From assembly GCA_937894775.1 (NCBI GenBank), contig CALAXC010000247.1:1-5085 (forward strand): DNA of 5,085 bases, read 5' to 3'. Under the pieces are notes generated by a model. The model saw only the letters and a program-made list of their open reading frames with translations. It had not been told where the DNA came from and did not search any database. Positions 1-5,085 of the stretch are shown here, in pieces (the first letter of the stretch is position 1; each line of letters opens with the position of its first letter). Position numbers and translations under genes: made by a program. The stretch comes from an uncultured Clostridia bacterium. Lineage in GTDB: Bacteria; Bacillota; Clostridia; Oscillospirales; CAG-272.

Positions 1-2562
1 TGCGACAAAAGGAAGTACAAGTGCGCCAATTGTCCCAATCGGGTGTTAAAATCCTTAACTGATGAAGACATTTATAAACATCTTGAGGGCAAGGATGGAT
101 TAGCACGTGATGTGATAGGAATCTATCCAATGCTACAGGATGAGACTTGTCATTTTCTATGTGCCGACTTTGATGATGACTCGTTTGAAAAAGATGTTAC
201 TGCTTTTAGAGAGGTCTGTGAAGAATTAAATGTTCCTATATGCGTGGAACGATCCCGTTCGGGAAACGGAGCTCACGCTTGGATATTCTTCGAGTCGCCT
301 GTTCCTGCTGTATTAGCTCGTAAGCTTGGAAGCGGTATTTTGACTAAGGCGATGGAGAAGCGCGGTGAGTTATCTTTCAAGTCATACGACAGACTATTTC
401 CCAACCAAGACACTATGCCCGATGGCGGATTCGGTAATCTTGTTGCTTTGCCTTTACAAGGACTGGCAAGAAAAAGTGGAAACAGCGTGTTTGTAGATGA
501 GCAATTTCGTCCTTATGACGATCAATGGGCATATCTTTCGTCTGTTCAAAAAATAACTGCAAATGCAGTGGAAACACTCGTTTTATCATTCGGTAAGGAA
601 GGAGAGCTTGGTAAACTCGTCAGCGAATCCGATAGCAAGCCGTGGGAAGCGAAGAAGAAAACTAAAATTACGCATAGTGATTTTCCTATGGTACTGAACA
701 TTGTCCGCGCGAATATGCTGTATGTTCCTACGGAAGAACTGTCTTCAAACGCGAAGAATCAGATCAAACGCTTGGCGGCATTCAAAAATCCCGATTTTTA
801 CCGTGCCCAAGCAATGAGATTGCCAATATACGATAAGCCGCGGATCATATGCACAGCGGACATCACGGAAGATTATATTGCCATTCCGCGCGGTTGTGAG
901 GATGCACTTTGCAATCTGCTCGATGAAGCAGACGTATCATATGCAATCGAAGATAAAACCAATTCAGGAGAGATTATACCCGTTACTTTTAACGGTGAGT
1001 TGCGTGAAGAACAGCGGCCTGCGGCAGACGCACTATTGGAACAAAATACGGGTGTTCTATCTGCAACAACGGCGTTCGGTAAGACTGTCATTGCCTCGTA
1101 TATGATCGGGCAAAGAAAAACGAACACCTTGATTCTCGTACATACACAAGCTTTGATGACACAATGGAAAAAGTCTCTCGAAAGCTTTCTGAAGTTTGAC
1201 ATAATACCGCCCGAGGAAAAGAAGGGCAGAGGCCGCAGGAAGGTGTGGTCTCCCGTTGGTGTTCTCGGTGCCGGAAAGGATACCGTGCACGGTATTGTGG
1301 ATGTTGCCGTCATGCAGTCTCTTGTTGGCGGTGACGAAGTGAAAGAGAATGTGCGAAACTATGGGATGATTATTGTTGACGAATGTCACCATGTTTCTGC
1401 GGTCAACTTTGAAACGATTCTCAAATATGCAAACGCGAAATATGTGTATGGTCTGACCGCAACACCAACAAGACAGGATGGTCATCACCCGATAATATTC
1501 ATGCAGTGCGGTGCGATCCGATATCGTGTTGATGCGAAGGAGCAAGCTGAAAAGCGCAGCTTTGAGCATTATCTTGTACCGAGATTTACCAATACGCGCT
1601 ATCACAGCGAAGGCAAGCCGAGCATTACGGACATTTATAAAAAATTATCCGAGAATGAAATGCGAAATAATACGATCGTTTCTGATGTTGCTGAAGCCCT
1701 AAAAGGTGGGCGAAATCCAATTGTATTGACAGAACGGCGCGAGCACGTTGCGTTGCTTGCTGAACGGCTTTCCTGTTATTGCAAAAACGTTATTCAACTC
1801 GTAGGAACAGCTTCCGCAAAGGAGCGCAGAGAAACGATGGAAAGGCTTGAAGCAATTCCAGCCAACGAATCTGTTGTAATTATAGCGACGGGCAAATATG
1901 TTGGAGAGGGCTTTGACTATCCTCGGCTTGATACGTTATTCCTTGCATTACCGATTGCATGGAAGGGAAAAGTCGCGCAATACGCTGGCAGATTACACAG
2001 AAACTATGAAGGTAAAACCGAGGTGCAGGTATACGACTATGTGGATATTCATATTCCTGTGCTTGAAAGAATTTATCAAAAACGAGTGAAAAGCTATTCC
2101 GCTATTGGGTATAAAACGAAGCTGTTGTCAAATATCAATGCGGCTCCCGATCTGATCTATGACGGTAAATCATTCTACCACGGATTTTGCAATGATTTGC
2201 AAAACGCTCAAAGCGAGATTTTGATCGTCAGTCCGTTTATGAGAAAGAGCAGGATCACAAGTCTTATGAAAATCCTTGATCCAATTATTGAAAGCGGCGT
2301 TAAAGTAACGGTAGTTACGCGACCTCCCGAGGATTTCAAGGAGAGAGATCGAGATACGGTTAACGAGTGTGCGGAAAGACTCCGAAAGAATGGAGTGACC
2401 GTCAAATACAAATCCGATTTTCATCAAAAATTTACTGTTATAGACCAATCCGTAGTGTGGTACGGCAGCGTAAACTTCCTTAGCTTCGGTACACATGAGG
2501 AAAGTATTATGCGCTTCGAAAATGCCGATATCGCAGGGCAACTTATGGACACTGTTTTATAG
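1..2562 (+). CDS. TOTE conflict-system protein: primase-SF2 helicase-PLD fusion, 5' end missing
   Basis: The frame is open from the first base, so the start lies upstream; the GTG at 43 is unlikely to be the start because family-like sequence precedes it. Residues are counted from nt 1 (853 aa visible). Cys1, Cys8 and Cys11 (KCANCPNR) look like the end of a zinc cluster. A primase (AEP) domain follows: D56-x-D58, the GAH motif with H92, YDRLFPNQD (129-137) and a glycine-rich GFGNLVALP stretch (143-151). An SF2 helicase core comes next: Walker A ATTAFGKT with K361, DECHH (460-464), TATP (486-489), GEGFDYP (635-641) and QYAGRLHR (660-667). The C-terminus (about 720-853) is PLD-like: H808-x-K810-x4-D815, then GSVNF (822-826). 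From family knowledge, this order is that of TOTE conflict proteins, predicted to act on invading nucleic acid. Only one HKD-type motif is visible, so any PLD nuclease activity would need dimerisation or may be lost. No frameshift is seen. Its own terminator follows. Confidence 0.92.
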   Translation, partial: CDKRKYKCANCPNRVLKSLTDEDIYKHLEGKDGLARDVIGIYPMLQDETCHFLCADFDDDSFEKDVTAFREVCEELNVPICVERSRSGNGAHAWIFFESPVPAVLARKLGSGILTKAMEKRGELSFKSYDRLFPNQDTMPDGGFGNLVALPLQGLARKSGNSVFVDEQFRPYDDQWAYLSSVQKITANAVETLVLSFGKEGELGKLVSESDSKPWEAKKKTKITHSDFPMVLNIVRANMLYVPTEELSSNAKNQIKRLAAFKNPDFYRAQAMRLPIYDKPRIICTADITEDYIAIPRGCEDALCNLLDEADVSYAIEDKTNSGEIIPVTFNGELREEQRPAADALLEQNTGVLSATTAFGKTVIASYMIGQRKTNTLILVHTQALMTQWKKSLESFLKFDIIPPEEKKGRGRRKVWSPVGVLGAGKDTVHGIVDVAVMQSLVGGDEVKENVRNYGMIIVDECHHVSAVNFETILKYANAKYVYGLTATPTRQDGHHPIIFMQCGAIRYRVDAKEQAEKRSFEHYLVPRFTNTRYHSEGKPSITDIYKKLSENEMRNNTIVSDVAEALKGGRNPIVLTERREHVALLAERLSCYCKNVIQLVGTASAKERRETMERLEAIPANESVVIIATGKYVGEGFDYPRLDTLFLALPIAWKGKVAQYAGRLHRNYEGKTEVQVYDYVDIHIPVLERIYQKRVKSYSAIGYKTKLLSNINAAPDLIYDGKSFYHGFCNDLQNAQSEILIVSPFMRKSRITSLMKILDPIIESGVKVTVVTRPPEDFKERDRDTVNECAERLRKNGVTVKYKSDFHQKFTVIDQSVVWYGSVNFLSFGTHEESIMRFENADIAGQLMDTVL

Positions 2563-2576
2563 GCTTAGCACGCCAT

Positions 2577-2643
2577 CAAAGGAGACTTGAACTATTTGAC
2601 TCTATCACTTTGAGAAGAATTTTCAAAAGTCTCCTTTGTTTTT
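2577..2643 (+). terminator. Rho-independent-type terminator of the TOTE gene (long loop)
   Basis: A 12-bp perfect inverted repeat, CAAAGGAGACTT (2577-2588) with AAGTCTCCTTTG (2627-2638), begins 14 nt after the TAG stop and is followed by a run of five T, a G and a further T-rich stretch. The stem can extend by GAA/TTC across a 2-nt bulge. The 38-nt loop is long for a classical intrinsic terminator, so efficiency is uncertain. Position and T tract still make termination the simplest reading. Confidence 0.7.
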
Positions 2644-2724
2644 GCATTTTTGTGTGTAAAACCCTCGCTTTGGAACAAATTCTAACACCAAAATGAGAAA
2701 AAATATGCCAAAATTTTCGTGTCA

Positions 2725-2778
2725 TTTAGTCTTTTTAGTGCTGTTTAGTGTCGTTTAGTGATAACTAGTACATGTAGT
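2725..2778. repeat. Helically phased TTTAGTG/TAGT repeat array
   Basis: TAGT occurs at 2727, 2736, 2746, 2756, 2766 and 2775, giving spacings of 9, 10, 10, 10 and 9 bp. The middle copies are longer: TTTAGTG at 2734, 2744 and 2754, with TTTAGTC at 2725. The period matches one DNA helical turn, so all copies face one side of the helix, as expected of cooperative protein binding. It could be an array of recombinase arm sites, a regulator-binding array or an iteron-like element. The sequence alone does not decide among these. Confidence 0.6.
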
Positions 2779-2835
2779 CTGCTTTGATTTTCTGGTGACT
2801 TTGGTTTCTGGCTTTACCCCAACTGATTGATATAT

Positions 2836-2866
2836 CTTTTTCTAGCCGTTTTTGCTTTTTCTAGCC
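2836..2866. repeat. 12-bp direct repeat CTTTTTCTAGCC
   Basis: CTTTTTCTAGCC occurs exactly at 2836-2847 and 2855-2866, with a 19-bp period. The first copy overlaps the left arm of the terminator-like hairpin at 2844-2889. It may be a local slippage duplication in a T-rich stretch, and no function is evident. Confidence 0.45.
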
Positions 2867-2893
2867 CTTTCTGCTACGCAAAAACGGCTTTTT
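2844..2893 (+). terminator. Orphan intrinsic-terminator-like hairpin
   Basis: A perfect 12-bp stem, AGCCGTTTTTGC (2844-2855) with GCAAAAACGGCT (2878-2889), has a 22-nt loop and runs into a T tract (2889-2893) on the + strand. No gene lies between the TOTE terminator and this hairpin. It may be a backup terminator, or it may once have ended a gene that has since been deleted. Confidence 0.55.
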
Positions 2894-2947
2894 CATACTC
2901 TCGTGCACTCTTGTCTCCGTGTACTCCGGTTCTGTTTATGGTCAAAG

Positions 2948-3146
2948 ATGTGGTCAAATCCGAGCGCCGAATGATTGATATGTGGTCATCGGTTTGGGGC
3001 GGTAGAAGCGCTCAAATTTGCTCCGCCGGCAGATAAAAAATGTATAGAGAGTAGAGAAGAAACATACCAACCGTAGTATGTGGTCAAGTTCTCGAAAAGA
3101 GATGATAACTATGTGGTCAAGCGCTCAGGCAGCAAAGAGTAGAGAA
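2948..3146. repeat. Degenerate tandem duplication with ATGTGGTCA boxes
   Basis: ATGTGGTCA occurs exactly at 2948, 2980, 3078 and 3111, all in the same orientation, forming two pairs spaced 32 and 33 bp. A related ATGGTCAA lies at 2938. After each pair the same landmarks recur in order: AGCGCTCA (3008 and 3120), GGCAG (3028 and 3128) and AGAGTAGAGAA (3048-3058 and 3136-3146). Copy 1 (2948-3058) and copy 2 (3078-3146) therefore look like one duplicated block, with copy 2 internally shortened. Paired short boxes of this kind resemble arm-type binding sites beside tyrosine recombinases, but that is inference; no recombinase gene is in view. Confidence 0.55.
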
Positions 3147-3232
3147 TAACTCTATGATCTTTCCTCCACAGGTGTTGTATTGTAACTTAGAAATGCAGCT
3201 TTGTCAAGTCCATTCCGCAATAAAATCAGCAC

Positions 3233-3264
3233 TCAAAATTTGATACGCAGTAAGCAAAGAAAAG
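3233..3264 (+). repeat. 32-bp direct repeat, left copy (possible cassette boundary)
   Basis: This copy matches 4806-4837 at 30 of 32 positions without gaps; the mismatches are at repeat positions 7 (T/A) and 22 (G/A). The shared core is TTGATACGCAGTAA (3240-3253). Similarity stops abruptly on both sides. It lies 32 nt ahead of the -35 box of the DUF4365 operon. Together with the right copy it encloses a complete transcription unit, which suggests an insertion or recombination boundary. Confidence 0.8.
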
Positions 3265-3296
3265 GCGACAAACAAATTACTATTTGCACGATAAGG

Positions 3297-3325
3297 TTGA
3301 AAAAGGAGGGGCTTTGTGATATAAT
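3297..3325 (+). promoter_or_regulatory. Sigma-A-type promoter of the DUF4365 operon
   Basis: The -35 box is TTGAAA (3297-3302), the spacer is 17 bp, and the -10 box is TATAAT (3320-3325). A TG one base before the -10 box (3317-3318) makes it an extended -10. This is close to consensus and should give strong constitutive expression. The predicted start of transcription, near 3332, leaves a leader of about 35 nt. No operator palindrome was seen here. Confidence 0.8.
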
Positions 3326-3365
3326 TTTTATAAAAAATACAGTTGATGTCAAAAGGAGTAGCAAT

Positions 3366-4331
3366 ATGGCAAGTCATACTGAACGGTTAGGTATAAGTTA
3401 TTGTTCGTTAATCGCCGAACGCAACAATTGGATGTTTCGGGAACAACCGGTTAACGATATAGGAATTGATGCTCATATAGAGTTCGTTGATTCCTCTGGG
3501 AAACCAAAACAACTGCTTGCTTTGCAAATTAAATCGGGCGAAAGTTGGTTCGGGGAAACAAAGGATGGATATGCATATTTTCGAGATATAAATGAAAGAC
3601 AGTACACTTACTGGACTACCAATTCTTTGCCTTGCATTGTAGTTTTATATAATCCGAGCGACGATACATGCATTTGGCAGATATTAACCGATAAAACTAT
3701 TGAGAAAACAAAAGCTGGATCAGGAAAGGGATTTTTCGTTAAAGTACCATTGACTCAAATATTCTTGAATGATGTATCAAATGAAAAACTGCTTTCCATA
3801 ACTAATTTGCCAGAGCATATTGTAAATTACAACTTCTTGTTATCACAAAAAGAATTCATGGAAATTATCCAAAATGGCGGGGAAGTTAAATTGCATTCAA
3901 CTGAATGGGTTAATAAAAGCAGCGGACGGGGAGAAACAAAATTAATTGTGGATGATGGAGAAAATGTTAAAACCTATTCATATCCATATTGGTTCCCATT
4001 TACACCCTATACTGATGTTTTTCCGAGGTTATTTCCTTGGGCTAACTTTTCCGCTGATGAGGAGTATTATCGAGATAATGATGAAGAACTGTGGCGTGAG
4101 TATCATTGGCATTATGATTCAGAGGATAAAGAATGGTCGCATGTAGGAGATTCTTTTGAAGTTTTTCGTGAGCGATTAGATCCTATGCGTAGTATTATGG
4201 GGGCTTGTGGGGAGGTCGCGGAATATATGTTGGTGTTAAGTTTAAATGATCTAGGGAAATCATTTTTGAAAGTAAATGAATTTGTATCAAAAAATCAAGC
4301 GTACACAGGAACACGCCCAAAAGGAGAATAG
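3366..4331 (+). CDS. DUF4365-type predicted PD-(D/E)XK-like nuclease with aromatic-rich C-terminal region
   Basis: This 321-aa protein starts at ATG 3366, chosen because AAAGGAG (3352-3358) lies 7 nt upstream. The frame stays open further upstream but crosses the promoter, so a longer start is rejected. Residues 1-145 match the DUF4365 pattern as I know it: ERLGISY near the start, NDIGIDAHIE (30-39), LALQIKSGES (51-60), YTYWTTNSLPCIVVLYNP (80-97), WQI (104-106) and KGFFVKVP (121-128). D35 with Q54-x-K56 resembles a PD-(D/E)XK nuclease core, with E6 or E18 as a possible further acid, so DNA cleavage is predicted rather than shown. The C-terminal half is unrecognised; residues 204-228 hold 11 aromatic residues in 25, and an acidic, Trp/Tyr-rich stretch follows. 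No signal peptide or membrane segment is seen, so it is likely cytoplasmic. It is first in an operon with the 131-aa gene. Base composition looks more AT-rich than the TOTE gene. Confidence 0.82.
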   Translation: MASHTERLGISYCSLIAERNNWMFREQPVNDIGIDAHIEFVDSSGKPKQLLALQIKSGESWFGETKDGYAYFRDINERQYTYWTTNSLPCIVVLYNPSDDTCIWQILTDKTIEKTKAGSGKGFFVKVPLTQIFLNDVSNEKLLSITNLPEHIVNYNFLLSQKEFMEIIQNGGEVKLHSTEWVNKSSGRGETKLIVDDGENVKTYSYPYWFPFTPYTDVFPRLFPWANFSADEEYYRDNDEELWREYHWHYDSEDKEWSHVGDSFEVFRERLDPMRSIMGACGEVAEYMLVLSLNDLGKSFLKVNEFVSKNQAYTGTRPKGE

Positions 4332-4336
4332 GCTGT

Positions 4337-4732
4337 ATGATAAAAATCAAACTCAATGAAATAAAAAGAAAAACAATAAACGATGAGTACGCTCTTGATC
4401 CGACTGAAGAATATGTAATTAACCTCGATGATGAAAAGAAATTCCAAATGGCTACGGTATCGTCTTTTCAAATAATGGGAGCTACACCTGCGTTGAAAAA
4501 TTATCAGGCGTGGTTGTTCGAAAATGGATTTAATGTTGAAATGCCTAATCCAACCAATGAATTTGTTGCACAGTATTATGGTGTTAAGCCTCTTTGGAAA
4601 ACTCCTTATTCGCAGGGGATAGTTGTAAGGGCGGAGAATGAGGATGATTATTTTATTGTCATGGAATGCAGCAATAAAAACAGAGGATACAAGTATGCGA
4701 AAATCATTCTTACATTAGGTGGTTGTATGTAA
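4337..4732 (+). CDS. Hypothetical 131-aa protein, operon partner of the DUF4365 gene
   Basis: I do not recognise this family. ATG 4337 follows the upstream stop by 5 nt, and its ribosome site AGGAG (4322-4326) lies inside the end of the upstream gene, so the two are probably co-transcribed and translationally linked. The protein is soluble-looking, with no signal peptide, membrane helix or Cys/His metal cluster. It has a Lys-rich N-terminus (MIKIKLNEIKRK), an acidic stretch (about 16-33) and a probably folded middle and end containing KNYQAWLFENGFNVEMP and DDYFIVMECSNKNRGYKYAK. Tight coupling to a predicted nuclease suggests an accessory subunit, specificity factor or inhibitor, but this is inference from context only. 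The operon terminator begins four bases after the TAA. Confidence 0.75.
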   Translation: MIKIKLNEIKRKTINDEYALDPTEEYVINLDDEKKFQMATVSSFQIMGATPALKNYQAWLFENGFNVEMPNPTNEFVAQYYGVKPLWKTPYSQGIVVRAENEDDYFIVMECSNKNRGYKYAKIILTLGGCM

Positions 4733-4735
4733 AAT

Positions 4736-4782
4736 AAATAGTCGGTCGCAGGTATTTATCTCTGCGACCGACTATTTTCTTT
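4736..4782 (+). terminator. Strong intrinsic terminator of the DUF4365 operon
   Basis: A perfect 16-bp stem, AAATAGTCGGTCGCAG (4736-4751) with its complement (4762-4777), encloses a 10-nt loop and begins 4 nt after the stop codon. The GC-rich upper stem passes into TTTTCTTT. Because AAAATAAATAG lies on the other side, the hairpin could also end transcripts arriving on the - strand, though no gene is seen there. Confidence 0.88.
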
Positions 4783-4805
4783 AAGTTGAAATGATCTTTA
4801 CGAGT

Positions 4806-4837
4806 TCAAAAATTGATACGCAGTAAACAAAGAAAAG
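4806..4837 (+). repeat. 32-bp direct repeat, right copy (possible cassette boundary)
   Basis: This is the second copy of the repeat at 3233-3264, in the same orientation, with two mismatches and the core TTGATACGCAGTAA at 4813-4826. The distance between corresponding positions is 1573 bp. It lies beyond the operon terminator and 124 nt before the -35 box of the XRE gene. Exactly one promoter-operon-terminator unit is therefore enclosed. Confidence 0.8.
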
Positions 4838-4961
4838 TGGATCTCGGTAGTAATCACAGACGTTGGAATAAATTCATCAGTACCTACATCAGTGAGCTGA
4901 AACGCGGATTTGCAAATTTTGAAAAAATTAAACGCTCGTTGAAGAAATTATCGCAAAATGC

Positions 4962-4990
4962 TTGCAATTTGTCGAAAAAAGTGATACAAT
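4962..4990 (+). promoter_or_regulatory. Sigma-A-type promoter of the XRE regulator gene
   Basis: The -35 box is TTGCAA (4962-4967), the spacer is 17 bp, and the -10 box is TACAAT (4985-4990). Transcription would begin near 4997, at the edge of the palindrome at 5000-5019, a good place for autorepression. Confidence 0.75.
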
Positions 4991-4999
4991 GGTAAATGT

Positions 5000-5019
5000 A
5001 TAAAAATACTTATTTTTAT
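5000..5019. promoter_or_regulatory. Palindromic operator candidate for the XRE regulator
   Basis: A perfect 9-bp inverted repeat, ATAAAAATA (5000-5008) and TATTTTTAT (5011-5019), has a 2-bp spacer. It lies just downstream of the predicted transcription start and touches the GAGGTGG ribosome site (5020-5026). Small Cro-like proteins often bind such dyads to repress their own gene. The site is entirely A/T apart from the spacer, so chance is not excluded. Confidence 0.5.
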
Positions 5020-5029
5020 GAGGTGGAAA

Positions 5030-5085
5030 ATGGCTGCAAGCTATAAGAAACTATTCAAAATGTTGATCGATCGCGAGATGAAAAG
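5030..5085 (+). CDS. XRE/Cro-type helix-turn-helix regulator, N-terminal fragment
   Basis: The ATG at 5030 is preceded by GAGGTGG (5020-5026), and 18 complete codons are visible before the window ends: MAASYKKLFKMLIDREMK. This closely resembles the start of the small (about 70-aa) Cro/C1-type regulators of Firmicutes that begin SYKKLwKLLIDkdMkk, just before the HTH. Such regulators often sit next to DNA cytosine methyltransferase or restriction genes, so a further defence locus may follow; this is knowledge of the family, not something visible here. It has its own promoter and a palindrome ahead of it. Confidence 0.72.
   Translation, partial: MAASYKKLFKMLIDREMK

Larger units (their letters stand above)
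2563..3365. other. Repeat-rich non-coding region between TOTE gene and DUF4365 operon
   Basis: I support no protein gene in these ~800 bases. Frames that stay open here lack a Shine-Dalgarno and cross hairpins and repeats. The region contains, in order: the TOTE terminator, an AT-rich stretch (about 2640-2720), a phased TAGT array (2727-2778), an orphan terminator-like hairpin (2844-2893), a degenerate tandem duplication with ATGTGGTCA boxes (2948-3146), one copy of a 32-bp direct repeat (3233-3264), and the promoter and ribosome site of the next operon. No tRNA-like fold was recognised. Several different direct-repeat families with no gene suggests remnants of recombination or attachment sites (inference). 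Confidence 0.6.
4733..5029. other. Intergenic stretch between DUF4365 operon and XRE gene
   Basis: This holds the operon terminator, the right copy of the 32-bp repeat (4806-4837), and the promoter, operator candidate and ribosome site of the XRE gene. Between 4838 and 4960 I see no named feature. A Lys/Arg-rich frame is open there (about 4795-4995), but it has no ribosome site and runs into the promoter. Confidence 0.6.

Noticed and set aside
43..45. GTG at 43 as the true start of the TOTE gene
   Set aside because: The frame is open to the window edge, the 14 upstream codons contain the family-like CxxC cluster, and no ribosome site precedes the GTG.
873..1605. Reverse-strand open frames inside the helicase region
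   Set aside because: They lie opposite intact, motif-rich helicase coding sequence, lack ribosome sites and have no recognisable products.
2827..3036. 69-aa open frame starting at TTG 2827
   Set aside because: It has no ribosome site, crosses the hairpin at 2844-2889 and the ATGTGGTCA repeats, and its product has low-complexity composition without a recognisable family.
2948..3120. CRISPR-like array from the ATGTGGTCA boxes
   Set aside because: Repeats are only 9-10 bp and the spacing is irregular (32, 98, 33 bp). The intervals are themselves duplicated rather than unique spacers, and no cas gene is present.
3154..3243. 29-aa frame from ATG 3154 whose TGA falls inside the left direct repeat
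   Set aside because: It has no convincing ribosome site at normal spacing and no recognised product. A frame this short is expected by chance.
3201..3365. Longer N-terminus for the DUF4365 protein from a TTG at 3201
   Set aside because: It would run through the 32-bp repeat, the -35/-10 promoter and the leader. The ATG at 3366 has an ideal ribosome site, and the protein then begins like the family.
4795..4995. Lys/Arg-rich open frame ahead of the XRE gene
   Set aside because: It has no ATG or Shine-Dalgarno, and its end overlaps the XRE promoter. It may be a gene remnant but cannot be supported as a gene.

Overview
The window looks like part of a defence/mobile-element island in a low-to-moderate GC Gram-positive bacterium, most likely a Clostridia-type Firmicute. 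The clues are strong AGGAG-type ribosome sites, sigma-A-like TTGAAA-17-TATAAT and TTGCAA-17-TACAAT promoters, hairpin-plus-T terminators and AT-rich intergenic DNA. All supported genes read on the + strand.

Layout. (1) Positions 1-2562 hold the 3' part (853 codons) of a large gene for a TOTE-type conflict-system protein. It fuses a zinc-cluster/archaeo-eukaryotic primase region, an SF2 helicase and a C-terminal phospholipase-D-like domain. The gene is cut by the window start and followed by a hairpin terminator. (2) Positions 2563-3365 contain no gene I can support, but they are rich in structure: a six-unit TAGT array in near-perfect 10-bp phase, an orphan terminator hairpin, and a degenerate tandem duplication carrying four ATGTGGTCA boxes. 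This looks like remnants of integration or recombination sites, although no recombinase gene is present. (3) Positions 3366-4732 hold a compact two-gene operon with its own strong promoter and a 16-bp perfect-stem terminator: a DUF4365-type predicted nuclease (321 aa) and an unrecognised 131-aa partner. (4) Positions 4733-5029 are a short intergenic stretch with a promoter and a palindromic operator candidate. (5) From 5030 a small XRE/Cro-type regulator begins and runs off the window.

The most notable structure is a 32-bp direct repeat (30/32 identical) at 3233-3264 and 4806-4837. It brackets the whole DUF4365 operon, promoter and terminator included. I infer that the operon is a self-contained cassette inserted between the TOTE gene and the XRE-regulated locus.

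How the genes may work together (inference): each unit has its own transcription signals, so they look like independent anti-invader modules stacked at a hotspot rather than one pathway. The TOTE protein would act on foreign nucleic acid through primase, helicase and PLD-like activities. The DUF4365 protein would supply a PD-(D/E)XK-like nuclease, with the 131-aa protein as a partner or regulator. The XRE gene probably opens a further locus, possibly restriction-modification, beyond the window.
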